Assembly: GCF_035083965.1 (NCBI RefSeq)
Contig: NC_089726.1
Coordinates: forward strand, 12,777,501-12,841,500
Source of the DNA: Branchiostoma lanceolatum
Taxonomy: Eukaryota > Chordata > Leptocardii > Amphioxiformes > Branchiostomatidae
Direction: 5' to 3'
DNA: 64,000 bases
Below the pieces are notes generated by a model, which was not told the DNA's origin, ran no database searches, and saw only the letters and a program-made list of their open reading frames with translations. Positions 34,201 through 45,077 of this stretch are shown here, in pieces (position 1 is the first letter of the stretch; every line of letters starts with the position of its first letter). The translations under genes and the position numbers were made by a program.

Positions 34201-36313
34201 TCTAAAGTGATGAAATAACAATTATCAAAAACATGAAAATTGCTTTGTCTGACAACCGCTTTCTTCCATCAGAGCTTCAGGCATTTGCACAGATGACATG
34301 TGAGGAAGGACAGGTGCATGGATTTCCTACTAACATTGCCTCAAAGGGATTGCTTATGGTAAGTACATGTATGTCAATATGTTAGCAGCATTGTAGCTCG
34401 CTCATGTTATTTTCTATTTTTTGTTGTTTTTGTATTAGATAAAGATGCCGCATAGTTACAAGCATTATGGTATGATTCAATAATTCATTGTACCAAAATG
34501 CCTCTTATGATTATAAAAGCTAGGTTTTAAATGTTTTCAATGAAATACTTTGAGGGCACTGGAAAATAATGGAAATAAGTGGATACAAAGTACATCCTGC
34601 ATCTGAATTTGAATTGTGATACTTTGCCTTTAGTTTCGATGTGCTCTCTCCCCCCTTTTTCTTGAGTAGCCAACACCGTAAGGCCACAAAATTAAATTTG
34701 TTGGTTCTCGGAATCACCCGCTTCTATTTTTTTCCAAATCGCAAAAAAAAATACACGACACCTCCCATTCAGGAAATGTTTACTCACTACATTAGTGCTA
34801 TGAAGCCATTCACTCATTTTCCAATATAGCAAAATGGCCTAAATGCCTTTATTCAGCTTTTGTCTGCCAATGTTTTTATGTTCAACATTTATGTTTTTCC
34901 ATGAGTGGCAGAAGTACATATAGAAAAACAACGTAATTATGACTATTTGCAATGAACAGGTGCATCTACTGTACAATGGAAGTACCGGGATGAGTTGGTT
35001 GCCTACCATAGTCTTTGATTGTTTGTTTTTTCAAGCTGCAATCATATTATTATTATTTATGTTATGCAAGCATCTATCTTCACCCCGGACATGTTGCAGA
35101 ATTTTTTTTTTGCCGTCGCTCCATATTTTTTTATGAAAAAAATCCGGGATCCAACAAATCAAATTGGTGTGGCCTAAAGAAAGAAATGATACAGATTGTG
35201 CTCTACCTCTTTATCCATACCTCAGGAAGTACTCACCAACACCATCTTCAACATGAGTGCACAGCACGCCGCTATCAACTTTCCCCAGTGGGACTATGGC
35301 GGATATCTCCCAAACAGGTGCTCAGATTTGATTCCAAAGTACAGAAGTTAACATTCTGCATTGAATCACTGTAGTAACTGTTCGTGATTATGCGGAACAA
35401 ACTTAAGGTGCTTGTAGTTGGAGCAGTGGTGTTCAACATTTTGTTCAGCATGATTCTGTAAACCCTAATTTCAGGCATTTGTCAATTTTATGACGAATTT
35501 TGAATCTTTTTCTCCAAACCTCAACAAACACAAAACATCTATTCCATTCAGCCCTTTCAAGTTTGACCACTGCAACGGATGTGAAGCTAGTTAGATTCCC
35601 ACAATCAAAATATCTGCGATCAAGTGTGCCAATATCACGTTGCAGTTTTTGGGCAATCTAAAAAAGAGGAATGTTTGAAATACATGTATTTGTTTATGTT
35701 GCCTATTAGTTAAGAAATGTGTGTAGCTCAGTAAGCTAGATTTTGGGTAGATTGGTATGTTTAATTCTAATATTCATTGCTTAAAAATTTATACTACATC
35801 CCTAACATGTAAATACTAGATGTACATAATGTTTTATTGGGTTATTTTTAAACGTACTGTCATGCTCCAGGCCTGAAATGCTGACGAAGCCCATGCCAGA
35901 CACCGAGGGAGACATGACAGAGAAAGAGCTGGTCGAGGCTCTGCCTGGACCGTTTCCTACAACTCTGCAAATCCTGCTGAAGTACGCTTTGAGCATGCCG
36001 TCACTCACCACTCTTACCAAGGTAATACAATTTTGTGTATCAAAGGTCAAAAATTGTAAGGTAATGTGGTCTATTTTTGCATAAGTCAGATTTAAGTTTG
36101 AGTTTCAAATGACAGAAATGATTTTGATTCGCACCTTAGCTGACGTCAGAGCAAACTGGTAACAAGTTTGGGGAGGCCCATGCAGTGCTACAGGATGAAC
36201 TGGGGGAGCAGTCTGAATTCATCAAGAAACGGAACGAACAGCTGGCAGAAGAGGGCAAGTTCACCTACTCCTACCTGGACCCTGAGCATGTTCCTATGAG
36301 TATTGATATCTAG
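25298..36313 (+). CDS. SRPBCC(x3)-C2-lipoxygenase fusion protein (22 exons, 1170 aa)
   Basis: Exons: 25298-25352, 25950-26081, 26429-26595, 26964-27222, 27772-27929, 28061-28248, 28371-28455, 28834-28968, 29345-29426, 30100-30312, 30600-30756, 30998-31269, 31475-31638, 31926-32076, 32426-32569, 32847-32966, 33071-33431, 33795-33961, 34273-34358, 35226-35317, 35871-36021, 36140-36313 (TAG). All junctions are GT-AG and every phase fits. Product: a non-heme iron dioxygenase that should oxygenate polyunsaturated fatty acids. Residues ~24-170, ~172-310 and ~320-468 are SRPBCC (START/Bet v1-like) units; ~473-593 is a C2 domain with Asp492/493/497 and Asp545/549/553 as probable Ca2+ ligands; ~636-1170 is the lipoxygenase. 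Iron ligands: His865 and His870 (SHLLLTH), His1046 and Asn1050 (QHAAIN), C-terminal Ile1170. Start ATG has a good Kozak context (ggcATGg). The exon-8 donor (GTCAGA) is weak. Typical animal lipoxygenases are about 660-680 aa with a PLAT domain, so this is far longer. Confidence 0.9.
25670..25735 (+). other. tRNA-like / SINE-like relic in intron 1 of the fusion gene
   Basis: 'tggctcagcgggtagagtgatcgcct' resembles a pol III A box in a tRNA D-arm, and 'ggggtttcatcccgcccaggggg' resembles a decayed B box/T-arm. The acceptor stem does not pair and the anticodon arm is too short, so it is not a functional tRNA. A tRNA-derived SINE fragment is the likelier explanation. Confidence 0.3.
28987..29070 (+). 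repeat. Dispersed repeat fragment in intron 8 of the fusion gene
   Basis: 'accttcgccaagaaggttatgttttgccagcg' followed by a (TGTC)n-like run. The core 'cttcgccaa' is shared with the terminal inverted repeat of the large insertion at 53.8-56.5 kb. It is probably the end of the same class of non-autonomous element, here truncated. Confidence 0.5.
29649..29798 (+). repeat. Tandem ~75-bp duplication in intron 9 of the fusion gene
   Basis: 'ggcgagagattgtgtaatacacgggggcttaacaaacttg...aaaaccatta' occurs twice in direct succession with two or three substitutions. A diverged third part ('acttgattatgagggaactacaaaatcataagcctgtattgac') follows near 29900. Confidence 0.85.
30240..31190 (+). other. Region encoding the C2 domain (exons 10-12)
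   Basis: Residues ~473-593 read GKLKVTLQKAINL, then DDPCPDPYVVMLV, KPVWNQKFVFPL, DKNYDGSPDTVMG and GGTLKVTLMMVMF: the strand order of a C2 domain. Loop 1 has Asp492/Asp493 and Asp497, and loop 3 has Asp545, Asp549 and Asp553, the spacing used by Ca2+-binding C2 domains. This suggests Ca2+-dependent membrane docking. The PLAT domain of canonical animal lipoxygenases has a related beta-sandwich and the same role, but this sequence reads as a true C2 domain. Confidence 0.8.
31475..36313 (+). other. Region encoding the lipoxygenase catalytic domain (exons 13-22)
   Basis: About 535 residues, the usual size of an animal lipoxygenase catalytic domain. Family landmarks in order: YVTCAD-type segment ending YHNFVSHLLLTHLAMEP (iron His865, His870), HPILCLLKPHFKDTIAIN, FPEQLKKRGF, YYYRDDGMKLW, FNMSAQHAAINFPQWDYG (His1046, Asn1050), and the terminus HVPMSIDI ending in Ile1170. 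The order and spacing follow animal 5-/12-/15-type lipoxygenases. Regio- and stereospecificity cannot be assigned by eye. Nothing suggests a pseudogene. Confidence 0.92.
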
Positions 36314-39179
36314 ATTGATACCGAGACAATACTTGTCAACCGAAAAAACATCTAAGTTCTGGTTACTAACATCACCCATTACTTGATCAAAAGATACTGA
36401 GTAACTGAATCAAATGCATAACAGGAGTCAGACCATATCTGCTGGATGAATAACCTTAGCTGTTACTTAACTGGGAATTGGACGTGCTTAATCATGGGCA
36501 ATTAATCAATCAATCAATCAATTAATCAATCAATCAAGAATTAAACCATGGATGGGGTGAAATATTATTTGGGTCAATTAAGGGTACCAAATTTATCTTT
36601 TTCATGGAAAGTTAGTAATAACGTATTTGTCAATTAACATTTGGGCAAATTAATGGTAACAATTGTTTTTTCATAGAAAGGTAGGAACATATTACACAGT
36701 AATTACATGTTTTCGACACAAATGTGACTTGTTTGGGTTCTTTGGTGGTTTTGTTGACTGGTAAATTTTTACTTTCTTCAATCTTGGGAACAAAATTTTG
36801 CAATTGTGCATTACATAAATCTCTTCTAGCATTAACTGGGGTTGGTGATTTCAAGACAAGCTGTTATAAAAGATAGTGACTGGGTGTTTTGAACACAAAA
36901 TGGAGTGATATTCAGCAGAGTGGGGTACGTGAAACAGGATGGCCTGAGCCTAAAGAGAAGTTTCACTGCATCATTTTTTTATTTACAAGTATTATCATGT
37001 GTAGTGCTAGGAAATTGATATTTGGGAATGATTTAAGGAATATTGGAGAGCAAAAAGAAAGGAGAAATTACAGGGTGTCAAAAATTTTGGAGATGAAATA
37101 AATGGTAAAAAATGTCAAGCGTCTTTGCGTTGCTCTTACTGATGATTCTCTGTGACTGTTTTGACTACAAACACACCCAACATTTTAGTTCCAGTTACCA
37201 TCATTGGTTGAAAGTTTGAACTGTTCTGATTCTAGCTCGGACCTGTTCTTTCATGCTACAAAACACTCAAATTACTAGAAAATAGAATCAATTGAAATTA
37301 AGATCCTTTCAACACAATATTCTCTTACTATTGGAACAGATACATATATTGCACAAAAACCGTTGTAAGCTGTTTTGGCACTTTTTCTCTCCGGAATTTG
37401 TGTCTATATTGTCTATAGTCTGTACATTTAGACACAGAATCAGACAAGGGAAAAGAATCACTGCAGGACATGAAAAGAGGTCAAACCAATTCTAAAGTCC
37501 CGTTGTTCAGGGCACGATATAGCCTAGTCCTGCTCACAGTCTGATAAGGTATTTAGTCACACACACAAAAGAGTATTACTACGTTTGGCAATGTCACGTG
37601 CACTTCACATATATAGAACGTAATATGTCGTTCTCTTATATCTTACCATTTTACAGCTACTGTGATGTCATTTCGTTGTGTTTCTTCTCATTCATAAGTG
37701 CCTTGTTGGATATATGAAGTGACACTGAAGAAATAACTACTCTGATCAAACACTCAAACCTGTTCATTTGATAGCTGTTTTCAGTTCCTTAGATCAAAAA
37801 TAAAATAACCAGTTGATGAACGACTGAAAATAACATTGACTACAACACTTGAAATGTGTATAAGACAGTGTACCAAGAAACACAATCATTAAAGCCAATT
37901 GTCCTTTAAAACTGTTCTAACAGTGCACATAAAAGCTAACATAAAACTTTAGAGCTAAAACAGTGCAGCCTTGGGACTTGCTTTGCCATGTCTGCTGCTC
38001 TCACAGGTGTATGTGCGTGTAACCATGGTTACGTATCTTACTACTTCCCTTGCCTTCCCAACATCTGATGTCTTCTGGGCCTGGGAGGAGACAGATGTCA
38101 TTTACTGGTTGGGCTAAAACTACAAGTTTACATCATCTAAGAGTGTCATTTATGAAATTAATCTTCAAGTTGGCACTTCTACATACACGTAGTACATCCA
38201 TCACAGTATGACCTACGATAGTGTGCTTTGTACAAACACTGGGCACTAGATTGATGATATATGAAAGATGGCAAGGTGGCAACACCATAATTTATGACTA
38301 ACCTAATTAACTGACACTGCCTATGACACATTTTTGATGGATCTTAGCTTTTAGATTTCCCTAGTATATATCTCTATCCATTGTGTCTCGTTTTTAGATT
38401 ATTATCCCAAAATTATCATTTTACTGTTGTGTACTTCTTATAACGTTTATACTGAAAAGCTGAAATCCTGAGGTTACCGTCAGTTGTCATACATCATCCA
38501 CATACTATTTGATATACATAAAAGGGAGCTAAATCAACTTTACTGTTGAGAAAGTTCCAGCTCTGGTCTCAAACAAAAGACTCTATCATGATTTAGATTT
38601 ATTGATGCCCACGTTCCATTCAGATACAATGACAATACATAGCTTATAATTAATAGTATACAGAGCTTGGTATGCTAAGGGTATAAATGCGCTAATTTAC
38701 CACAATACAGGGCCTTACATGGCAAACAAAAGAGTAGTTGATTAAGGATTAATGTATATTCCACATTGTCAAAAGTAAATTTTACTAAAAATGCAACCAG
38801 TTTACAAATCAGACACAGTTGACAAGGAACTGCTAACGGCTATGTAATCAAAATCGTGACAGTGAGCTATGAGAAACGTATGAAGTGAGAATTTTCATCG
38901 CGCTAATAACACTTCTCCTCTATAGTCAGTATATTATTCGTAATGATAAAGGGAAATGTAAGATAACATACTAACCATCCTATTCGCCTGCGTAAGAAGT
39001 CACCCATGGTATTGTTTTCATTCCATTTGGGTAAGATAGCAAACTACTTAATAGAATATAGGGGTCATGTATAAGTACAAATGTGAACTATTGTAACGAA
39101 ACTGTTAACTAAGACAATTGTAACTAACATAGTATAAGCAAGGCGTAAAGTTATAGACACAACCGTCCATCAATTTCTC
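36314..39179. other. Intergenic region between convergent 3' ends
   Basis: Lies between the stop of the fusion gene (plus) and the stop of TRPC-B (minus), so it must hold both 3' UTRs. Candidate poly(A) signals are AATAAA at 37097-37102 (plus) and its complement at 38598-38603 (minus); neither is decisive. A (ATCA)n run lies at about 36499-36538. No coding sequence is supported. Confidence 0.5.
36499..36538. repeat. (ATCA)n microsatellite
   Basis: 'attaatcaatcaatcaatcaattaatcaatcaatcaag', slightly interrupted. Confidence 0.9.
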
Positions 39180-42100
39180 TCAATCCAGACCCCTCTCTTT
39201 GCGTAGCAAATATCTGGTTATAAGTCTGCCAACAATCAGCTGTAGGAAAAATAAACCACAATCAACGTAATTAAGAACCATCGATGGAGCAGTGTTAACA
39301 ATTCATTATCTTCAATATGTCGAAGCGAAGCTGATCATACAATGAGCATACAATGATACGAAGAGCAAGCAAATGTACTGCATGTAGTACGTTGAGCGTG
39401 TGCTCAGATAAGACTAGCCTAACGCTTTATCTGAAACCCCAGTGATTTACCCCTTACTTACTTTGTACACATCCTGTTTCGCTGGCAGTGGTGATTGAGA
39501 TGGATGGACGGCTCTCTCTACCTACAAGAAACGAATACCTTTCAGCCAGAGAGGTAAACATGCATATTTACTTTACAAATAATGGATTCTATTCGAAAAA
39601 CAAATGTGAAATCATGTTAACAGAACGAAATTTCCCTATAAGATACTGAAGTTTCATCTTAACTAGAGCGACGGAACAGATTAACACAATGTCTCTATAC
39701 ACAGCTATACATAAAGGATGGAATCTGATTTCATGCTTTAGTCCTCAGTAGATGATACCTACATTAGTGTCTGTATCAGGAGGATTGTTTCGCCGACCAC
39801 ACAATGCCAACACAGGGCGAACAAGAGCGTTCCTCACGGACATAACCAGGGTGAATGGCGGCGGGAGGGATACGTCCACCTTCAGGTAGTGTAACATGTC
39901 TTTCATCACTACAAAGCCCCAGTCGATACGTTTTACCTCCTGGGAGAAAGTTAGATATGAGTGAGATAACTTTATAAACTAAGCAGGCAGCCAAATGCAA
40001 TAGTATAGTCACTACTCCATTATACGATCGTATACACATAAACGGAACGACGCAACATGCATGAATTCTTGAAGGAGGGGTACAAAGAAATGAAGAAAAC
40101 AAGTCTACGTGGTATGGTAGACCAAATCATCTTAATGAATACCTCTGTCCTCGTATATGAGTCGCTCATAATGGCGATGAGTAGGTTGACGAGAACCAAC
40201 ACCCCGATGACTTCAAATAGTCCAAATACCAGTTTGCCAGCAGTCTCTGTGATGACAGGCCATTCTTGTATCTGGAACACGTTGACTGGGCTGGTCCCCG
40301 GCTTTAGCTCAAGCAGGGACAGGTCAACAACACCAAAACCAGCCCAGGACAGGGATTGCAGCGAGTTGAAAAGTCTGCAAAAGGGACGTAAGCTATTCAG
40401 GAACTGGTAGCCAGTGTCCTTCAGTCCACTTTACAAAAAGATATCAACATTGGTCTCGACGATGTGAATTGAGTCCAGTAAAAAAACGTTTATCAAAAAG
40501 GAACGATATTACAAAGAAGAAGTTGGATCATTACTTACGTGTCGAAACCTTGTGCCTTTGAACAGCTCAAAGCCTGAAGGTTACTCTGTGAGTACTTTGA
40601 ACAGAGGTACTGGTGCATCGTCCCATAGAACCAGTACAGCTGGTTCAACCCGCACGCAAAGGCGAACAGAATCAGTCCACCCATAACAATGAACTTCATG
40701 ATGTCTACAGTCATCCGTCCGATGGAGATCAGTAACATCCCCAGAAAACGATAATACATGAATAGCGACACGCTCCGCATAAATACGATGATTGTGAAGA
40801 TGGAGAAGAGGACGTCTGCGACTGCAATCGGCTGGAAGTTGGTTTCGTTTGCTTTGTGTGCCCAATCATCGGCGACCGTGCCCTGTTCTGTATAAGCGTC
40901 GAGCTAATGAAGAAATAAAAAGTCTACACAGTCATCTGTACACATCGCATTACAATGGGTTGATTCAAAATAAACCGCATATTCCTTTAGGAATCCGAGA
41001 TGTCGAGGAATGCCCTCTTACCTGAAAGAATGCCACCATCCGGAGGGCGAAGTGTGCCAGGTAGACGGCAACCATCCAAAAGTCCAGAATGTTCCAAAAC
41101 TGCTTGAAATGGGTCATTAGACCTTCTCTTCGAACTTCTTGCAGGTCCTTCCAAGCAACGTCTAAAAAAAGAAAAGAAAATCGTATCTCGCAATTCAGCC
41201 CCTGGCTGCGAAGAGAAAGTAGTCGGACTACCCGATGATAATGATAATAAATGATAGTCTGCTCTAACATCAAAACGCCAGTGCTGGCTGATCGTAGCTG
41301 ACAGTACGAAGTCACATTGATGCCGCAAAGGGGAGAAGAACTCATCCGATAATTCTGTGCACCTGTAAGCTACGGAGTACGTATTAGGCAAGGTGGTCCA
41401 CAATTATGGTACATTATTGCGGTTCACAACAAACAACAGCCACGGATGCCAAGGTGCAAGATGCCACGAAAAGCAGAGAAATTGATGCCACTTACCAATG
41501 ACCCATATCATGATCAATATCGTAGTTACTGACACCGGTTCAGTCGACGCTGGAGTCCCTTGGATGATGCTGTCTATCTCGGCCGGCCCCAAGCGGTAGG
41601 ACTGAGACTCCAGCAGCAGCAGAATCAGCAGGACCAGCCACGACCACGTCCAGTACATCGCTCGGATAACAGAAAGACTGGAAAACTTGCCAATCTATGA
41701 ACAATGAGATGGAAACGTATTAAGAACAGGACAAAAACACACCAATTCTAATGGCAAAAGCGAAACCTATTCTTCCTATAGATATATCCAACTCGGCACC
41801 ATCAGTTCCGATTTATCAAACGCAACAAGCAATTCTTTAAATATCAAGTTCACGTAACTGCTCACAAAACATATCCGGATTTGATCCCTTAAGTGTCATA
41901 CTATAAGTAACGTTTCCACACCTTCGACTGAGGCGCCAGTAGATGGGCCAGACACAGCAATGGATACGCAAGCCCTATTGCCGTCGATGATAACATTGCG
42001 TAGACAGAGGACATTGTCTCCCACCCCTGGAAGAACTGGCTGAAGTTTTCGAGCTCCTGGAACTTCCGTTGGTTGACGTAATCAAAACAAAGAGGGTGTG

Positions 42101-43846
42101 TCGCGAACTAAGAAAGATCCGGGGGAACAGAATTCGTTCGCCAGGTCAAGAACCATGATACGAATATCAATTGTCTGCTATCTACGAATATACAGTTTTT
42201 TTTTAAAATCCGTATACGTTCCCTCCGTAAACTGAAACTTCAATTCAAAGTGTGCGCAAGTATCTCCAATCCACAAAACTTAATCTGTATTAATCTGGCA
42301 CACGGATGTTGATTTAGGCGAGGGCAAGGGGAATGCTAACCTGAATGTCTGTCCGATAAGCCATATAGAAACACATAGAATAGGGAATGAAGCCATTTGT
42401 GATTTGTTCTGCTAGAGACTAACATAAGCATCTAACCTGCTTAAGGTTGAGGTCCACGGCTAGCTGGAGAGTAGAGACGGACTTCCTGTATGGAGAGTCC
42501 TCTGGACTGCAGAGATGCTCGAGGATAGCCCTGGTTTCTTTCGTTGTGCGTACCTCATTTAGTAGCTCACCGGCGAACGTCTCGCACCGGTCCGCCAGCT
42601 GCTCCAGCTCAGGCCGGTTCTGTTCCCGCTTCCAGACGACGTCTCGTAGAGCCTTGGCCGTCCGGAAGGCCGTACGGAACGGGTCGGGGTTGGTCAGGAG
42701 GATGTGAGACGGACTGCACACCGCGCGGTACGCGTCCATCCATGCGATGGACTCACTGGTGTCGGTTGTCCATTTGTAGTCATCTGGCGCAGATGTCGGG
42801 AAGCCAGCCTGAAGTAGCATCTTCAGGATAGGATAGTTGTTCTTGAGGGCTGCCAGCATTACCGGAGTCATGTAGCTGGGGTAAGCGCTGCTGCCAATCT
42901 GCGAAATTTTATACATATCAAGCGTACGTGACGTGACGGAATACCAAGACCAGAGAAGCCAGAGCCCCATTCTTATGAAAAGCTTTTAAAACAGACTTTG
43001 GTCGTCAGAAAAGGACCACACACATAGAAGAATCATTGGACCGTTGGTCGGATGTAAGCGACGTGTTATCTATGGACTCTAACCGAACGCTAACGGCATA
43101 ATCTGTTAAGGTTGAGGAGACCGGTTCGGTAACATTACTTAGCCATAGTGCTTATACTTAGACATATACTGTTTACAGATAGTTTTAGTTAAGCGTAAAC
43201 TGCACCGATATACACTGCATCGAGAAACAGCAGGACAGGTACAAGGGAAGGTATGCTAACATTACATCGAATATCTAAAAGTAGCAAATGCCTACAAGTG
43301 TTCTGAATAACGTGTTAGGATATTGCAAACCCGACAATCATGTCGATGGTTATTGAAAACTGTGTGCCTGGATGTTTTTCCTACCTTTGTATTGTTTGCA
43401 ACATCTAGAGTTGATGATTATGGAGTTGAACGTAAAATACAAGGTAGCAAATACTACATTTCGCTATCACGTCGTAACTTTGCGTAAATCATCACACCTC
43501 TTTAAACTATTGTAACATTATATTTAATCACCTCAGGGTCCACACCGTACGTCCGACCTAAGCTCTCTGACAACGCTTTCTCCTTCAAGATCCGCACTGC
43601 GCCGGTGTCCTGTCTGTCGATGGCGTACAGCAGGGCGTCACCGATGGGTGCGCCATGGTCTAACAGAACCTCGGCCACTTCGCGCGACCCGCTGTCCACG
43701 GCCAGCTCCAGGACAGACCGCCCGAACTCGTCTCGAAGCGTCTCTAGGTCAGGAGAAATGTCTGGGCTAATGTTTTCTTCACTAAGGACAGTGGATACTT
43801 CCACGACGTCATTATTACGAACGAGCTCCAGAAAACGTGCCTCCAT
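39180..43846 (-). CDS. TRPC-like cation channel, paralog B (10 coding exons, 731 aa)
   Basis: Exons in transcript order: 43846-43532, 42898-42437, 42107-41922, 41694-41496, 41161-41022, 40903-40539, 40374-40143, 39939-39763, 39531-39472, 39239-39180 (TGA). All GT-AG and in frame. Same plan as paralog A: ankyrin repeats (FGRSVLELAVDSGSREVAEV; MTPVMLAALKNNYPI), TRP_2 region, six-helix channel core with pore SWAGFGVVDLSLLEL and S6 [17 protein letters not shown]. It continues with a TRP-region IDWGFV...LPPPFT and a short tail ending RYLLRKERGLD. It is closest to A by sequence and by the 20-codon exon 9. The start is placed at MEARFLELV by alignment with A; an in-frame ATG at 43906 would add 20 residues (MTSCQKPAQ...) and may be the real start. 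The exon-8 donor (GTAGGT) was chosen because it alone keeps the conserved exon-9 frame. Confidence 0.87.
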
Positions 43847-43906
43847 GTTCGTGGATGTTTGGGAAGTGACGTAAGATGACTGTGCTGGTTTTTGGCATGA
43901 TGTCAA

Positions 43907-45077
43907 CCTACCTGTTCAACCTGTCCCATTTAGGCTATGATAACAGCGTGAAAAAATGTAACTCTTGTCCACATAATTAGATGCTTAGCCTTGCCTAAAG
44001 GCGCATCTTTACCGGTACAATAGAGGGAAATGGCCGATGATTTCTTCCACCTAATTAGTCCCTATGGGGGGTTGTAATACTAGTAATCCACTTGATATTT
44101 TCACCTGACATGAACACTTCGGGCTCGAACGGTTAAGGCGGCATTTAATACCTCTCCAGTCTAGTGTATTCGAGGAAAGGAATCAATCTTTCAAGCAATC
44201 TTTATTCATTTAATCAACATGGCAGAAATACATTGATGATATACATGTACCTCTAAACTGCGTTGATCTTACAAGGTGATAAAGTTCCATTTACATACCA
44301 CGAAGACACGAAAATAAATACCGGACATGAACACAAGACCATTATGACTCATTCTGGACTCAGTCTGTTGTACAAATGAACAGTGTAGTCAAGAACTGAG
44401 TTGTACAGTCAGTCTGCTTTTGGGACACTGGATAAAACCTGTAACGGTTGTCATGAAGAGGAACAAAACATTTGATTACAAGAACAAGTGCACCTGTTGC
44501 ACTGCAAAGCTCACAATATCAGCATTATACATTAATAAGTCATGAGGAATCAACTTAATGCGATCACTGTTGGCTCGGAAATCCCAAATGATTGATGACT
44601 AATATAATACGACAATAGCGTAAATCCACTATGATGTCAACAAACATTACAAGCTTACGACTTCATTGACACCTATGGAAACATTGAAATGGAACAAAAG
44701 TTCATTAAAGAATGTATCATTTAAAACCACAACGCATGTGGCCACGATATCATGTAGGGTTTCAATATCTTTTAAGATTCCATGCCTGGTGACACGACAA
44801 TGCTAAGACCTTACAGGGTAACACAGCTGGACCAAACAGCAATCAGTTAATTCCTTACATTTTCTTCGAAGAAGCTGATACGTTTATGCCACTGATCAGC
44901 TGGAACCGTTCACTTACGCTTATGTGGGTCGTTTTCTGCAACAAGTAACGTTAATGGACACATGCAATTAGTAACGTTACTATTTACTTCGTCTGTCGAT
45001 GACTAGTGGATTTGAAACAAGATCGGAGGAACATACCAAGACATGGAACACTGTTGTCTGATCCCCTTTGACGAGTC
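43907..45077. other. Intergenic, 5' of TRPC-B and 3' of TRPC-C
   Basis: From about 44500 onward the sequence is the downstream flank of TRPC-C and is alignable to 51940-52500 downstream of TRPC-D (shared landmark 'cacagctggaccaaac(a)gcaatcagttaattc'). A minus-strand AATAAA lies at 44201-44206. No gene is seen. Confidence 0.5.
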
